From the NCBI GenBank assembly GCA_944354085.1, contig CALVPW010000052.1, positions 1 through 5,850 on the forward strand: a stretch of 5,850 nt of DNA, in the 5' to 3' direction. Positions 5,832 to 5,850 of the stretch are shown piece after piece (the stretch's first letter is position 1; the number at the start of each line of letters is the position of its first letter). The notes under the pieces were generated by a model, which was given only the letters and a program-made list of their open reading frames with translations, searched no databases and had not been told where the DNA came from. The position numbers were made by a program, and so were the translations under genes. Source of the DNA: an uncultured Clostridia bacterium (GTDB taxonomy: Bacteria; Bacillota; Clostridia; Christensenellales; Borkfalkiaceae).

Positions 5832-5850
5832 TTCGGACATCGTGATAAAA

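Overview
The window is GC-rich bacterial chromosome with all genes on the + strand. An ATC-specifier T-box leader in front of ileS and strong AAGGAG-type ribosome binding sites point to a Firmicutes (Bacillota) lineage, most likely a high-GC clostridial relative. This placement is an inference from regulatory style, not from a marker gene. The content is housekeeping: translation and tRNA quality control plus two hydrolases.

Layout: (1) 1-135 is the 3' end of efp (elongation factor P). (2) 135-572 is dtd (D-aminoacyl-tRNA deacylase), overlapping the efp stop by one base. (3) 641-1489 is a PhnP-like metallo-beta-lactamase-fold hydrolase. (4) 1503-2333 is a Cof-type HAD phosphatase, 13 nt downstream with an excellent ribosome binding site. 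These four read as one unit. (5) 2334-2679 is non-coding. It holds a sigma-A-type promoter with an inverted repeat across it, a complete isoleucine T-box leader with mutually exclusive antiterminator and terminator helices, and the ileS ribosome binding site. (6) 2680-5802 is ileS (isoleucyl-tRNA synthetase). (7) The last 48 nt hold a GC-rich hairpin that may be the ileS terminator.

The main oddity is in ileS. A TAA stop at 4834-4836 sits exactly where the family has the Tyr of the NWYVRR motif that opens the anticodon-binding domain. The same frame then continues for 321 codons of clean, recognisable IleRS sequence. Without the TAA the protein would be 1040 aa, a normal length. As written, the gene encodes a 718-residue catalytic and editing body and a separate anticodon-binding and C-terminal part. 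A one-base sequencing or assembly error is the simplest explanation. A real nonsense mutation, suppression, or a two-piece enzyme are alternatives.

Functionally the unit is about translation: EF-P relieves stalling at polyproline, Dtd removes D-amino acids from tRNA, and IleRS charges tRNA-Ile under T-box control by uncharged tRNA-Ile. The roles of the two hydrolases cannot be fixed from sequence. I found no mobile element, CRISPR array, tRNA or rRNA gene, and no evidence of a wholly new system.
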